64,000 nt of DNA from Abyssibacter sp036156195 (GTDB lineage: Bacteria > Pseudomonadota > Gammaproteobacteria > Nevskiales > OUC007), in NCBI GenBank assembly GCA_036156195.1, contig JAYZUZ010000011.1, forward strand, positions 310,001 through 374,000, read 5' to 3'. Under the pieces are notes generated by a model. That model searched no databases. It had not been told where the DNA came from and was given only the letters and a program-made list of their open reading frames with translations. Below, piece after piece: positions 16,757-25,390 of this stretch (positions are counted from its first letter, which is position 1; the number at the start of each line of letters is the position of its first letter). The position numbers and the translations under genes are program-made.

Positions 16757-19207
16757 ATGTTGTCACCCCGCTGTTTGCTCCTCCTGTTAACCGCCGCGGT
16801 GCTGGCGGCCTGCAATGGCGCATCGCCTGTCGCCGAGGACGGCGCATCAACCAGCGCGGTCAGCGTGACCCGGACAGCCGGCGGCGTCCCGCACATCGAG
16901 GCTGACGACTGGTTTGGCCTAGGTTATGGCTATGGCTATGTGGCCGCCAAGGACGCGATTTGCCGGATCGCCGAGTTCTACGTCACCGCGGCTGGCGAGC
17001 GGTCACGGTACTTCGGCGCCGATGCGGATTTCCCATTCCCGGCCAATGGCTTCACCTTCAAGAACCTCAACAGCGACTTCTTCTTCCAGCTGATTCGCGC
17101 CCAGGGCACGGTGGAGCGCCTGGCCGCGCAACCGCCGCCGCTGGGCCCGGGGCCAGAAATTCGGGACCTGTTTGCCGGGCATGTGGCGGGCTATAACCGC
17201 TACCTGGAGGACACTGGCGTCGACCAGCTTAGCGACCCCACATGCCGTGGTGCTGACTGGGTCAAGCCCATCACCACCGATGACGTGTTCCGCATGGCCT
17301 ATACCTTGGCCATCTTCGCGGGTTCGGCGCCATCGGTGGACGGAATTGGTGGCGCAGCGCCCGTGACCGAAGCCAGTGCCGGCGACTTACCGGCCGTGAT
17401 CGCCGGATTGCGCACCGCCGGTGACTGGCAGCCCGGCGGGCAGATGGCCAGCAATGCCGTGGCCATCGGCACCGAGGCCAGCGCCGATGGCACGCCCATC
17501 CTGATGGGCAACCCGCACCAGACCTACAACGACTCGGGCATCTTCTATCAGGCCAGCTTCCGCATTCCCGGCGAGGCGGAGCTGTCCGGCACCAGCTTTC
17601 TGGGTCTGCCGTTCATCGTCATCGGCACCAACCGGGATGTGGCCTGGTCGCATACGACCTCGTCGGCTTTTCGATTCACGCCCTACCAGATGACCCTGGC
17701 CGGTCCGTACAGCACTGTCATCGACGGCGCCGTCGAGCCCATGCAGGCCTGGCCGCTAACGGTCCAGGCCCGACAGGCCGACGGCAGTCTGACCACGGTT
17801 GATCGCACGCTTTACACCACTCGTTTCGGCCCGATGGTGACGAACATCGCCGGCCTGCCGGTATTCGCCTGGACGCCAACGCTGGGCTTTGCACTGGCCG
17901 ATCCGAATCGCGAGAACATGCGCTACCTCAACCACTTCGTGCGCCTCGCAAAGGTGCGGACAGTGCGCGAATTCGAATCGCTACTCGACACCCTGCAGGG
18001 GATTCCCTGGGCCAATACCGTGGCTGTTGATCGCGGCGGCGAGGCGTTCTACGGCGACATCACGGTGGCCGCCAATGTCGAGGACGATAAGGCCATCACC
18101 TGCGGATCGGCCGCAGGACTGGTTGCGTTTCCCTTGCTGGGCCTACCCATTCTGGACGGCAGCCGATCGGACTGCGCCTGGGATGACGACCCGGACGCGG
18201 CGGCTCCCGGCATCCTGGGCCCTGCCCGGTTGCCCCGGCTGTTTCGATCCGACTACGTCAGTAACTCGAATGATTCGCACTGGCTGACCCATCCCGACCA
18301 GCCGCTGACCGGCTTCCCGCGAATACTGGGCGAAGAAGGCACGGAGCGACGGCTGCGCACATGCCTGGGCTTGACCATGATCCGCGAGCGCCTGGCAGGC
18401 ACCGACGGCTACCCCGGCGCCGGCTTCACCCATGACATCATGATGGACTGGGTCTTCGGCTCGCGGCAGTACCTGGGCGAGCTGTGGCGGGATGAACTGG
18501 TGAGCCTTTGCAGCACACTGGGCATCGCGGTCGGCAGCGCCGGGCCGGTGGACGTCTCCGAGGCTTGCAGTGTGCTGGCTGCCTGGGACCTGACCACCAA
18601 CCTGGACGCGCCTGGCGCACTGCTGTTTCGGCGTATCGCCGGCCGACTAACCGGCCAGACCCTGCCCTCCGGCACCACCACCCAGACCCGTCTGCCCGGC
18701 ACGCACGCGTTTCTGACGCCCTTCGATCCGGCCGCGCCCATTGACACGCCCAGCGGTCTGAACCCGTTGCATCCCAGCGTGCAAACCGCGTTGGCCGATG
18801 CGGTTGCCGAACTGAACGACGCAGGCATCGCCCTAGATGCCACCCTGCGCGATTACCAGTTCATCGAACGAGCGGGCCAGCGCTACCCGCTGCATGGCGG
18901 CATCGATCGCATGGGCTCGTACAGCATCATGAACATCGACTGGGACCCGGCCGTGGGCTACGCCAATCCCTACCACGGCAACACCTATACCCAGGTCGTG
19001 AGCTTCCCCCCACAGGGCTGCCCGCGCGTGTCAACGATCACCACCTACGCCCAATCGCCTGATCCCAGTTCGCCCTACCACGCCGACCAAACCGCCCTGT
19101 ATGGCGACAAACAATGGCTGGAGGTGCCCTTTTGCCAGGCGGCGATTCGCGAGCAGGCCATCGAGCAGCTGGATGTGCCGCCGCCGCCCGACCCCGCCAG
19201 CCGGTAG
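16757..19207 (+). CDS. Penicillin acylase family (Ntn hydrolase) lipoprotein
   Basis: 816 residues with a lipoprotein signal (LLLLLTAAVLAACNGAS, lipobox Cys near 19). A GGAGG-like site precedes the ATG (AAGGAGGCTCC). The family starts at VTRTAGGVPHIEADDWFGLGYGYGYVAAKD. The alpha-beta junction reads GGQMASNAVAIG, which makes Ser 232 the autocatalytic N-terminal nucleophile; DGTPILMGNPHQ follows as in acyl-homoserine lactone and penicillin acylases. Related enzymes remove acyl chains from amides in the periplasm. Length is close to the PvdQ/QuiP class (about 760-820). Being outer-membrane-anchored as a lipoprotein is less usual for this family. Whether it attacks acyl-homoserine lactones cannot be told from sequence. 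Confidence 0.92.
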   Translation: MLSPRCLLLLLTAAVLAACNGASPVAEDGASTSAVSVTRTAGGVPHIEADDWFGLGYGYGYVAAKDAICRIAEFYVTAAGERSRYFGADADFPFPANGFTFKNLNSDFFFQLIRAQGTVERLAAQPPPLGPGPEIRDLFAGHVAGYNRYLEDTGVDQLSDPTCRGADWVKPITTDDVFRMAYTLAIFAGSAPSVDGIGGAAPVTEASAGDLPAVIAGLRTAGDWQPGGQMASNAVAIGTEASADGTPILMGNPHQTYNDSGIFYQASFRIPGEAELSGTSFLGLPFIVIGTNRDVAWSHTTSSAFRFTPYQMTLAGPYSTVIDGAVEPMQAWPLTVQARQADGSLTTVDRTLYTTRFGPMVTNIAGLPVFAWTPTLGFALADPNRENMRYLNHFVRLAKVRTVREFESLLDTLQGIPWANTVAVDRGGEAFYGDITVAANVEDDKAITCGSAAGLVAFPLLGLPILDGSRSDCAWDDDPDAAAPGILGPARLPRLFRSDYVSNSNDSHWLTHPDQPLTGFPRILGEEGTERRLRTCLGLTMIRERLAGTDGYPGAGFTHDIMMDWVFGSRQYLGELWRDELVSLCSTLGIAVGSAGPVDVSEACSVLAAWDLTTNLDAPGALLFRRIAGRLTGQTLPSGTTTQTRLPGTHAFLTPFDPAAPIDTPSGLNPLHPSVQTALADAVAELNDAGIALDATLRDYQFIERAGQRYPLHGGIDRMGSYSIMNIDWDPAVGYANPYHGNTYTQVVSFPPQGCPRVSTITTYAQSPDPSSPYHADQTALYGDKQWLEVPFCQAAIREQAIEQLDVPPPPDPASR

Positions 19208-19474
19208 GCCTTAGACCGAAGCCCGGCTGGATGCGGCCCGCCGATCACCACACCCCCGCCGTGGTCCCGGTGGGCACGTGGCGCAAACCCCGGCGAACCG
19301 CCACAATACCCCTGGCAGTACGAGGCCATGCACGCGAGCGCGTACGGGATGCTGCGTCGGATCCGGCACCGTCATGATCGTCAGACAACCGCCAGGCCGC
19401 ACGAATCGTCCGTGCTTCCCCCGGCGGGAGTGCTTTGCCGGCAGCCAGACATTTGACGGTCCAGGACAATCTTG

Positions 19475-19888
19475 ATGAGTGATCCATCGACACGCCCCGG
19501 CACCATCGGCTGGGTGGACCTGACAAGCCCGCACGCCAGCACGCTCAAGGAGTTCTACGCAGCCGTGGTGGGTTGGCAGGCCGAAGCGGTCCCCGTCGAC
19601 GATCATCAGGACTACGCCGTCGGCCCGCCCGGCGCCGACCCGGTGGCCGGGCTATGCCACGATCTCCCCCCAAACCAGGGTCTACCGGCTCAGTGGCTGA
19701 TCTACATCCACGTCCTTGACCTGGATGCGGCGGTCCGAGCCTGCCTCGACCATGGAGGTACGCTGCTGCGGCCGGCACAATCCGAAAAAGCGCCTCGTTT
19801 TGCCGTCATTCGGGACCCGGCGGGTGCGGTCTGCGCCCTGTACCAAGCCAATCCCGTGCAAACACAACAATCAGGAGACATGACATGA
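19475..19888 (+). CDS. VOC superfamily (glyoxalase-like) protein
   Basis: 137 residues from ATG 19475 (an in-frame TTG at 19472 precedes). One vicinal-oxygen-chelate domain, with TIGWVDLTSPHASTLKEFYAAV (strand-helix) at the N-terminus, WLIYIHVLDLDAAVRACLDHG in the middle and AVIRDPAGAVCALYQAN at the C-terminus. This subgroup resembles the 27-kDa-antigen CFP30B half-domains, which often lack metal. Function unknown. It overlaps the crotonase start by 4 bases, so the two are co-translated. The spacer before it (19208-19474, 267 bases) shows no gene; it may hold the promoter. Confidence 0.88.
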   Translation: MSDPSTRPGTIGWVDLTSPHASTLKEFYAAVVGWQAEAVPVDDHQDYAVGPPGADPVAGLCHDLPPNQGLPAQWLIYIHVLDLDAAVRACLDHGGTLLRPAQSEKAPRFAVIRDPAGAVCALYQANPVQTQQSGDMT

Positions 19889-20667
19889 GCAAGATCTCGA
19901 CCGAACGCGTTGGACATATCCTCAAGATCGGCTTTGATCGCGCCGACAAGTACAACGCCTTCGATCTGGAGATGTGGCGGGAGCTGTCCGAAGCATTTGC
20001 CGAACTGGACCGGGACGATGACCTGCGCTGCGCGGTGATCTACGGCAACGGCAAGCACTTCACCGCCGGATTGGAACTCACCGACTGGCAGGACGTGTTC
20101 TCCTCAGGCGCCTGGCCCAAGCCCGACGCGGGACTTTGCGACCCGGTGGGCCTGCACCCGGACCGTCGTGTCTCCAAGCCGCTGGTCTACGCCATCCACG
20201 GGATTTGCTACACCATCGGCATCGAGCTGATGCTGGCCGGCGATATTCGCGTGGCGGCCGCCGGCACCCGCTTTGGCCAGATCGAGATTAAGCGCGGTAT
20301 CTACCCGGTCTGCGGAGCGACCACACGCTTCATCCAGAACATCGGCTGGGGCAACGCCATGCGCTACCTGCTGACCGGTGATGAGTTCGGCCCGGAAGAG
20401 GCCCAGCGCATGGGCTTGATCCAGGAAGTCACCGAGGCCGATCAGGTGGTGAATCGCGCGATGGAAATCGCCGAAACCATCGCTGCCCAGGCCCCGCTGG
20501 GCGTGCGTCAGACGCTGGTTTCTGCACGGATCCAACAAGCCACGCTGGAGCAGGCCGCGGTTCAGCAATTGCTGCCCGATCTCAAGCCCATCATGGCCTC
20601 GGACGATGTGAAGGAAGGCGTGCAGTCGTTCGTGGAGCGCCGCCCTGCCGAATTCAAAGGGCGCTGA
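19885..20667 (+). CDS. Enoyl-CoA hydratase/isomerase (crotonase family)
   Basis: 260 residues; an AGGAG site (AATCAGGAGACATGAC) lies just before the ATG. The crotonase pattern includes NGKHFTAGLELTDWQ (residues about 55-69, first oxyanion-hole segment) and ELMLAGDIRVAAAGTRFGQIE with a Glu in the second segment (EIKRGIYPVCGATTRF). The Glu pair of hydratases is not both obvious, so it may be an isomerase or a hydratase-like enzyme. Substrate unknown. It is coupled to the VOC gene and converges on pilE with a hairpin in between. Confidence 0.9.
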   Translation: MSKISTERVGHILKIGFDRADKYNAFDLEMWRELSEAFAELDRDDDLRCAVIYGNGKHFTAGLELTDWQDVFSSGAWPKPDAGLCDPVGLHPDRRVSKPLVYAIHGICYTIGIELMLAGDIRVAAAGTRFGQIEIKRGIYPVCGATTRFIQNIGWGNAMRYLLTGDEFGPEEAQRMGLIQEVTEADQVVNRAMEIAETIAAQAPLGVRQTLVSARIQQATLEQAAVQQLLPDLKPIMASDDVKEGVQSFVERRPAEFKGR

Positions 20668-20680
20668 AGCACACGGTGCG

Positions 20681-20715
20681 AGCCCGCTTGCCGTCCCCAG
20701 ACGGGCAGGTGGGCT
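20681..20715. terminator. Stem-loop between convergent crotonase and pilE genes
   Basis: A 15-base arm (AGCCCGCTTGCCGTC) pairs with the downstream arm ending GTGGGCT, with wobble pairs and one bulge, around CCCA. It lies in the 69-base gap between the 3' ends of two convergent genes. No U-tract follows, so termination is plausible but not certain. Confidence 0.45.
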
Positions 20716-20736
20716 GCCCTCTGACAAGCCCAGCGG

Positions 20737-21165
20737 CTACCAGCAGTGGGTACCGCTTCCGCTGGCTGTTCGCGCCCCGCTCTCTGTCATGCCCAGCGTG
20801 CCGCAGGCCGTATCATGGCTGGCCTGTGCGCCCTGGGGCGCAGCAGTGACCGTGTAGGTCGTGGCTGACAAGGCATTGCTGTCCAGCGCAAACGTATACG
20901 ACGCGCTGAGGTCAGTCGCACACTCCAGGCTGGGCAGCGCCACGGCATCCCCGGCACTGTCCTCGTCGTAGCGCAGATTCGTCGTGTAGAAGCGTTCCAT
21001 GAACTGGCTGTACTCGCTCAGGCAGGCCTTGGCCGCCCCGCGCTTGGACTTCATTACGCTGTTGGTATAGGCAGGGTAGGCAATCGCGGCAAGAATGCCG
21101 ACGATCCCGACTACTATCATGAGTTCGATGAGCGTGACACCACGCTCCCGGCTACCTGCTCTCAC
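20737..21165 (-). CDS. pilE: Type IV pilin-like minor pilin PilE
   Basis: 142 residues. A short leader ending RERG precedes the class III cleavage site, with V at +1 and Glu at +5 (G|VTLIELMIVVGIVGILAAIA), then the N-terminal helix TNSVMKSKRGAAKACLSEYSQFMERFY. Two Cys (in LECATDL and DTACGTL) and a Cys-containing tail (GTHCW) could form the C-terminal disulfide loop of pilins. Position at the distal end of the fimT-pilVWXY1 series matches PilE of Pseudomonas, a minor pilin of the type IV pilus tip complex. V at +1 instead of F is common in minor pilins. It is the last gene of the operon. Confidence 0.9.
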   Translation of the reverse strand: MRAGSRERGVTLIELMIVVGIVGILAAIAYPAYTNSVMKSKRGAAKACLSEYSQFMERFYTTNLRYDEDSAGDAVALPSLECATDLSASYTFALDSNALSATTYTVTAAPQGAQASHDTACGTLGMTESGARTASGSGTHCW

Positions 21166-21503
21166 CGTGGCTGCCCCTGTCCCAGAATGTAGATGCGCAC
21201 CAGCCTTCCCGCGGCATCCTGCTCAAACGCCACGCGCTGGCCGACGAGCTGCTGCGGATCATGGTCTACGAACTGGGGTTCGAACCGTCCGCTGTCTGGC
21301 AGCATGACCTGGGTGTCCAGTCGGTAGGAGTAGCGCCGACCACCCATTTCCACCTCTTGCTTCTGACTGTCCACGGCCGTGACCACGGCCTGGGTTTCTG
21401 CCTGATCCGGCGCGAGTGGTACTAATTGCAGCGCCTGCGCATGGAGTTGTGCACTCCCCAGTAACAGGCATCCCAGGATCAGAAGGCTGCGGTACAGCTG
21501 CAT
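21162..21503 (-). CDS. Small exported protein at the pilY2 position
   Basis: 113 residues from ATG 21503 (MQLYRSLLILGCLLLGSAQLHAQ gives a clear signal peptide). An upstream ATG at 21533 overlaps the pilY1 stop and would add ten residues; neither has a strong ribosome site. The mature protein is about 90 residues, acidic and Gln/Val-rich (AVVTAVDSQKQEVEMGGRRY, then a DHDPQQLVGQRVAFEQDAAG segment). In Pseudomonas the short gene between pilY1 and pilE is pilY2, and this gene is at that spot and size. Sequence similarity cannot be judged by eye. Its role in pilus biogenesis is inferred from position. Confidence 0.6.
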   Translation of the reverse strand: MQLYRSLLILGCLLLGSAQLHAQALQLVPLAPDQAETQAVVTAVDSQKQEVEMGGRRYSYRLDTQVMLPDSGRFEPQFVDHDPQQLVGQRVAFEQDAAGRLVRIYILGQGQPR

Positions 21504-21513
21504 CGTGTTGAAC

Positions 21514-24500
21514 CTATTCGGGTGGAACTTCATGCCAGCTTACTCGGCCGGTTACGGTGGGGTTGTTGATCGGCACGCTGCCGAGGCTGCCGGATGAACC
21601 ACCGGCAACCAGCCATCGGCCCAGAATGACCGCTTCTGTCGTCAGACCAATCCCCAGATCGATCGACCCGGCCGGCAGCTTGTCTCCGGATGCGTCTTCC
21701 AGCAGGTCCGATGCATCGAAATGATTGTTGCGATCCAGGTCGAAGAACACACTGTCCACACTGGCGCCGGTGAAGGCATCAATGGCGTTGATGAAGCCGG
21801 TTCCGCCAACCGCACAGCTGGCCGTACTGGGGATGATGCTGCTGCCCACCAGCACCGTGGACAAAAGGGTCGGATCCGAAACGAAACGTTCGCCCAGCGG
21901 CACCCCGTTAGGCGGCACCATGTCCAGATACCAACCATCCTTGCCGGTCATGTCACCGGCCGTGGCCCGACCGAACGCCCGGACCGATTGACCGAAGGCG
22001 GTGGTGTCGACGGTGATGCTGCGCGCACGCAAATCGCTGCGACCACCCACCTGTGACCCATCATCCCTCAGCCCGTACCAGGTGTTCACCGCCACGGATG
22101 ATTGATCCGCTGCGGTCAGATAGCGCCCGGTGCCGAAAAGCACGAAACGCTGACCGGCCGTGGCGCCCCCACGCGGGTTCAGGCCGATGGCCACACCCGA
22201 GGTGATGGGCTGACGATTCCCATTGCTGTCCTGCGCGATAAAGAACGGTTCATACGTCCGTCCCTGCTTGAACGAGGGCTCCCATTGCGACGGGTTTCTC
22301 GCAGATAAATCGAACTTCCACAGGTTGCCCAGCAAATCGCCGGCATACACGGTATCGACCGTGCCATCTCCGTCCTCATCCCAACCCTTGGGCGAGGACA
22401 GGCCATTGGTATCGGCAGCACTGCCTGCACCGGTATCAATACTGGCGATGATCGATCCGTCGGTGATGTCGATGACCAACAACTTGGCGCGTTCGTCAGC
22501 GCTGTTGTAGCCGTTGCCTACGATCACCGCGGTATCACCGTTGTTCACCTTGGCGATAAACGGCTTGCCGACCACATGCCCAAGATCCGCATGGGTTAGC
22601 TCCCAGAGCACATCCGATGCGGCGAAGCTGGATGGGGTGGTCACGTCCAATCCGACCAGCGCCTTGCCGCCGCGCCCGAGGCTGGCCACCGCGATGTTCT
22701 GCGACGGCGTCTGGGACCGGGTGGACACCACGACCTCGCCGTCCACGAAAAAGGCATGGTCGTAAGCGGGGTCGCTTAGATCCGCGAGCCGGCTGTACAC
22801 CGCCGATGGGACATAGGCAAAGATTTCCTGTCCATTACTAGCATCGAAACCGTGCAGCATGCCGTCGTTGGCGCCCACGATCAGGGTGTCGTTGTCCGGC
22901 ACATAGGTCGGAGACGAATGGATGATGTCGCCCAGCACACTGTTGCGATTCCGGTAACTGCCACCGAAGGTCTGCTCGCCGCTGCGGTTGCCGCGCAAAT
23001 AGTCCAGCACTGCCGAACTGCCCAGCGCGGACTGCTGCGCAGAACTGAGTTGATTCCAGACAAATTCGGCTCCCTGGGAGGAGCTATCGTTCCAGGTCAT
23101 GATCCGCCGCAGGTTGGGCGCGGGAATACCCTGGCTCGCCGACCAGCTGGGTGTCGAGGCCACCCCGGATGCCGTGACATCGAAAGCGACCAGCTCTCCC
23201 GTCCACTGTCCGCTGGTGAAGCGCGCCTGAAACACCTGGGAACTGGTCTGCAGCGAGGTGGTGTTGGCCGTGACATTCGATGCCGAAGCCACACGATCGG
23301 TAATTGTCGACAGTGCGGACTGCAGACCATCCGCAAACTCACCGGCATCTGCAGCCGCGACAAAACTGCCCCGCCCATTGATCGTCGCATGCCACAGGTC
23401 ATCAATGCGCCGATTCGCCGACCCCGAGAAGGGGTCAGGCCAGCTCTTGGCACCGGATTCCAGCGCGGGCAGGTCGCTGGACGGATCGAGTGTCCCCGCA
23501 ACGCCAATGGACAGCCCGAACGTGCTCATGTGCTGCCAGAAAGCCGGGTCAGCTGAGGTTGGGCGCACCTTGTTGGCCAGGTCAGGTCGCAAGTCCGTTT
23601 TCCAGTAAGCCATGGCTACATCAGCCAGCGTCGCCGAGTGGCTGTCCTGATAGGGATTGACCGGCGTGTACTGATAGCTCGCACCATCCGCATTGGTGAT
23701 GGTGCTGCCGTTGCTGCCGTCTTCATTCCCGACCGCGGCCGGTTCCGCTCCGTTCCAGAAGCCATCCGTGGTCACGATCGCAAAGCTCTGACGACATTCA
23801 AGCTGTGGCGCGGGCCCCCAGGGTCCGGTATCCGAGGTTTCTGCGTAGTACTCGCCGACCCATTGCAGGCCGGTCCGAAGCGGCGTGCCGTTGGTGTTGA
23901 TCGTGGTCTGGAGCAACCGATCAAAGAATGTCTGCTTGTTCGTTCCGGTGAACAAACCACTGACGGGGATACGGTATTCACCGGCCCCGTTAATGGTTCG
24001 GAACCCCACCCTGAAATCAGAACCTAGCCCCGAGAACGCCAGCGATGCCCCCGCACGCGCAGCGAGAATGCGCGAGCGGTAGTAGGAGAACCAGTTGGCG
24101 AAATTCTGACGTTCTTGCGCCACAGTCCGCGTAATCCCGCCCGGCCAGCTGAAAGAGGTCACCGACGACTCGCTACCGCCATCTAAATCCTTCACGTAGG
24201 CGTTGCTGCCGCGGATCTGATAGCGATGGTAGTTGTCGCGATCGTCGACACTGCCGCTGCCCTTATAAATGTAGAACGTGATCGGGTGGTAATTGCGGGA
24301 GTGGTAGCCGCCATCGTCTGTGGTATAGACGTAGGCCTGCGTGTGATCCGTGTTGTAGGGATTGGTAAACCAGAGTGCGTATCCCGAGTTTCGGGCCGTC
24401 AGGTTAATCGTGCCTGCCGCGCTATTCGACGGGTTGAACGGGGCTGCCGTCGGGTTCGCATCCCCGTAGCTGGTGCCGTCGGCCCGGGCCCAGGGGATGT

Positions 24501-24873
24501 AGGTGACCGTGGGGTTGTAGAACACCGCGTTATTGGTCGGTGAACGACTGTAGAAGTTGTGCAGATTATTGTCGTCGAACCCCGGCACCTGGTACGCGTA
24601 CATGGTGCCCCCGTACAGTGAGGCGGGCGGCGGAAACAGGTAATACGCGAAGTACAGGTTCTGGTCGGGCATGACCTCCCACTGCATGCTGCCGGAGTCA
24701 TCTAGCAGGAAGAATAGATTAGCCGGCGTCGCCAGCCCGCTTTGCAGCGGCACATTGGGAAAACTGACCGCCGCAACGGCCAGCGCGGACAGCATCATCC
24801 CCACCGAAGTCGCCACAATCTTGGGCAGCCAGCACAGCCACCGAATCGTCCTCAACGTATCAAGCCGGTACAT
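21514..24873 (-). CDS. pilY1: PilY1 type IV pilus tip adhesin/assembly factor
   Basis: 1119 residues. A signal or anchor segment precedes a von Willebrand A-like N-terminal domain starting near residue 53 (FFLLDDSGSMQWEVMPDQN; MIDAS DxSxS form). The C-terminal PilY1 beta-propeller includes SSPTYVPDNDTLIVGANDGM and HGFDASNGQEIFAYVPSAVY. Two calcium-loop-like motifs are visible: WDEDGDGTVDTVYAGDLLGN, the hallmark of the family, and DLDRNNHFDASD near the C-terminus. In Pseudomonas and Neisseria relatives PilY1/PilC binds calcium, sits at the pilus tip and helps twitching, adhesion and surface sensing. It is flanked by pilX and the pilY2-position gene. Length is normal (1100-1200). Confidence 0.95.
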   Translation of the reverse strand: MYRLDTLRTIRWLCWLPKIVATSVGMMLSALAVAAVSFPNVPLQSGLATPANLFFLLDDSGSMQWEVMPDQNLYFAYYLFPPPASLYGGTMYAYQVPGFDDNNLHNFYSRSPTNNAVFYNPTVTYIPWARADGTSYGDANPTAAPFNPSNSAAGTINLTARNSGYALWFTNPYNTDHTQAYVYTTDDGGYHSRNYHPITFYIYKGSGSVDDRDNYHRYQIRGSNAYVKDLDGGSESSVTSFSWPGGITRTVAQERQNFANWFSYYRSRILAARAGASLAFSGLGSDFRVGFRTINGAGEYRIPVSGLFTGTNKQTFFDRLLQTTINTNGTPLRTGLQWVGEYYAETSDTGPWGPAPQLECRQSFAIVTTDGFWNGAEPAAVGNEDGSNGSTITNADGASYQYTPVNPYQDSHSATLADVAMAYWKTDLRPDLANKVRPTSADPAFWQHMSTFGLSIGVAGTLDPSSDLPALESGAKSWPDPFSGSANRRIDDLWHATINGRGSFVAAADAGEFADGLQSALSTITDRVASASNVTANTTSLQTSSQVFQARFTSGQWTGELVAFDVTASGVASTPSWSASQGIPAPNLRRIMTWNDSSSQGAEFVWNQLSSAQQSALGSSAVLDYLRGNRSGEQTFGGSYRNRNSVLGDIIHSSPTYVPDNDTLIVGANDGMLHGFDASNGQEIFAYVPSAVYSRLADLSDPAYDHAFFVDGEVVVSTRSQTPSQNIAVASLGRGGKALVGLDVTTPSSFAASDVLWELTHADLGHVVGKPFIAKVNNGDTAVIVGNGYNSADERAKLLVIDITDGSIIASIDTGAGSAADTNGLSSPKGWDEDGDGTVDTVYAGDLLGNLWKFDLSARNPSQWEPSFKQGRTYEPFFIAQDSNGNRQPITSGVAIGLNPRGGATAGQRFVLFGTGRYLTAADQSSVAVNTWYGLRDDGSQVGGRSDLRARSITVDTTAFGQSVRAFGRATAGDMTGKDGWYLDMVPPNGVPLGERFVSDPTLLSTVLVGSSIIPSTASCAVGGTGFINAIDAFTGASVDSVFFDLDRNNHFDASDLLEDASGDKLPAGSIDLGIGLTTEAVILGRWLVAGGSSGSLGSVPINNPTVTGRVSWHEVPPE

Positions 24874-25390
24874 AGGTCACCTGCAACATCACATTGGCCC
24901 GGTCCCCGCCCCCGGAGACAGCGGTGATTCGGTAGCGCGGAGCCAGGCAGTACGGCGAGACCGGTCGCATCCGATCACAGCCAAACCAGCGTGGGGCCGT
25001 GCCCATGTCCTCCACGATGAAGCGTGGCGCCTGTGCAATCAGCGCCCCCAGGCTGACCGTTGCCGTGCGCCAGTCAGTGAAGTTGGGATCCAGCCAACGC
25101 TCCGTATCGTTGACATCCGGTGTCGCACACAAGCCGTTGGAGCAACCCGATGCGGGAAAGCTTGGGTTGGTACCGGGTGCAACCAGCGCCTCGGCCTCTC
25201 GCAGAGCCGCTTCCACGGCCTGAAAGGTCAGCGCCCGGTCGTAGCTGGCGGTCACCATTTTCTCCTGCAAGCTCACGTCACGCATGGCGCTGCTGGCCAG
25301 CACGCTCAGGATCACCAGCATCAGCAACCCGACCAACAGCGCAGCGCCGCGCTGTTGTGGAAGGTGACTGGTCAGGAGATGCGGCATCAC
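24860..25390 (-). CDS. pilX: Minor pilin PilX
   Basis: 176 residues. Leader and cleavage site read QQRG|AALLVGLLMLVILSVLAS; Gly at +5 instead of Glu is normal for PilX-type minor pilins. The helix continues SAMRDVSLQEKMVTASYDR, and a conserved ALTFQAVEAALREAE segment follows. The stop overlaps pilY1's start by 14 bases. PilX with PilV, PilW and PilE forms the tip priming complex that carries PilY1. Order and length (about 170-200) agree. Confidence 0.93.
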   Translation of the reverse strand: MMPHLLTSHLPQQRGAALLVGLLMLVILSVLASSAMRDVSLQEKMVTASYDRALTFQAVEAALREAEALVAPGTNPSFPASGCSNGLCATPDVNDTERWLDPNFTDWRTATVSLGALIAQAPRFIVEDMGTAPRWFGCDRMRPVSPYCLAPRYRITAVSGGGDRANVMLQVTYVPA

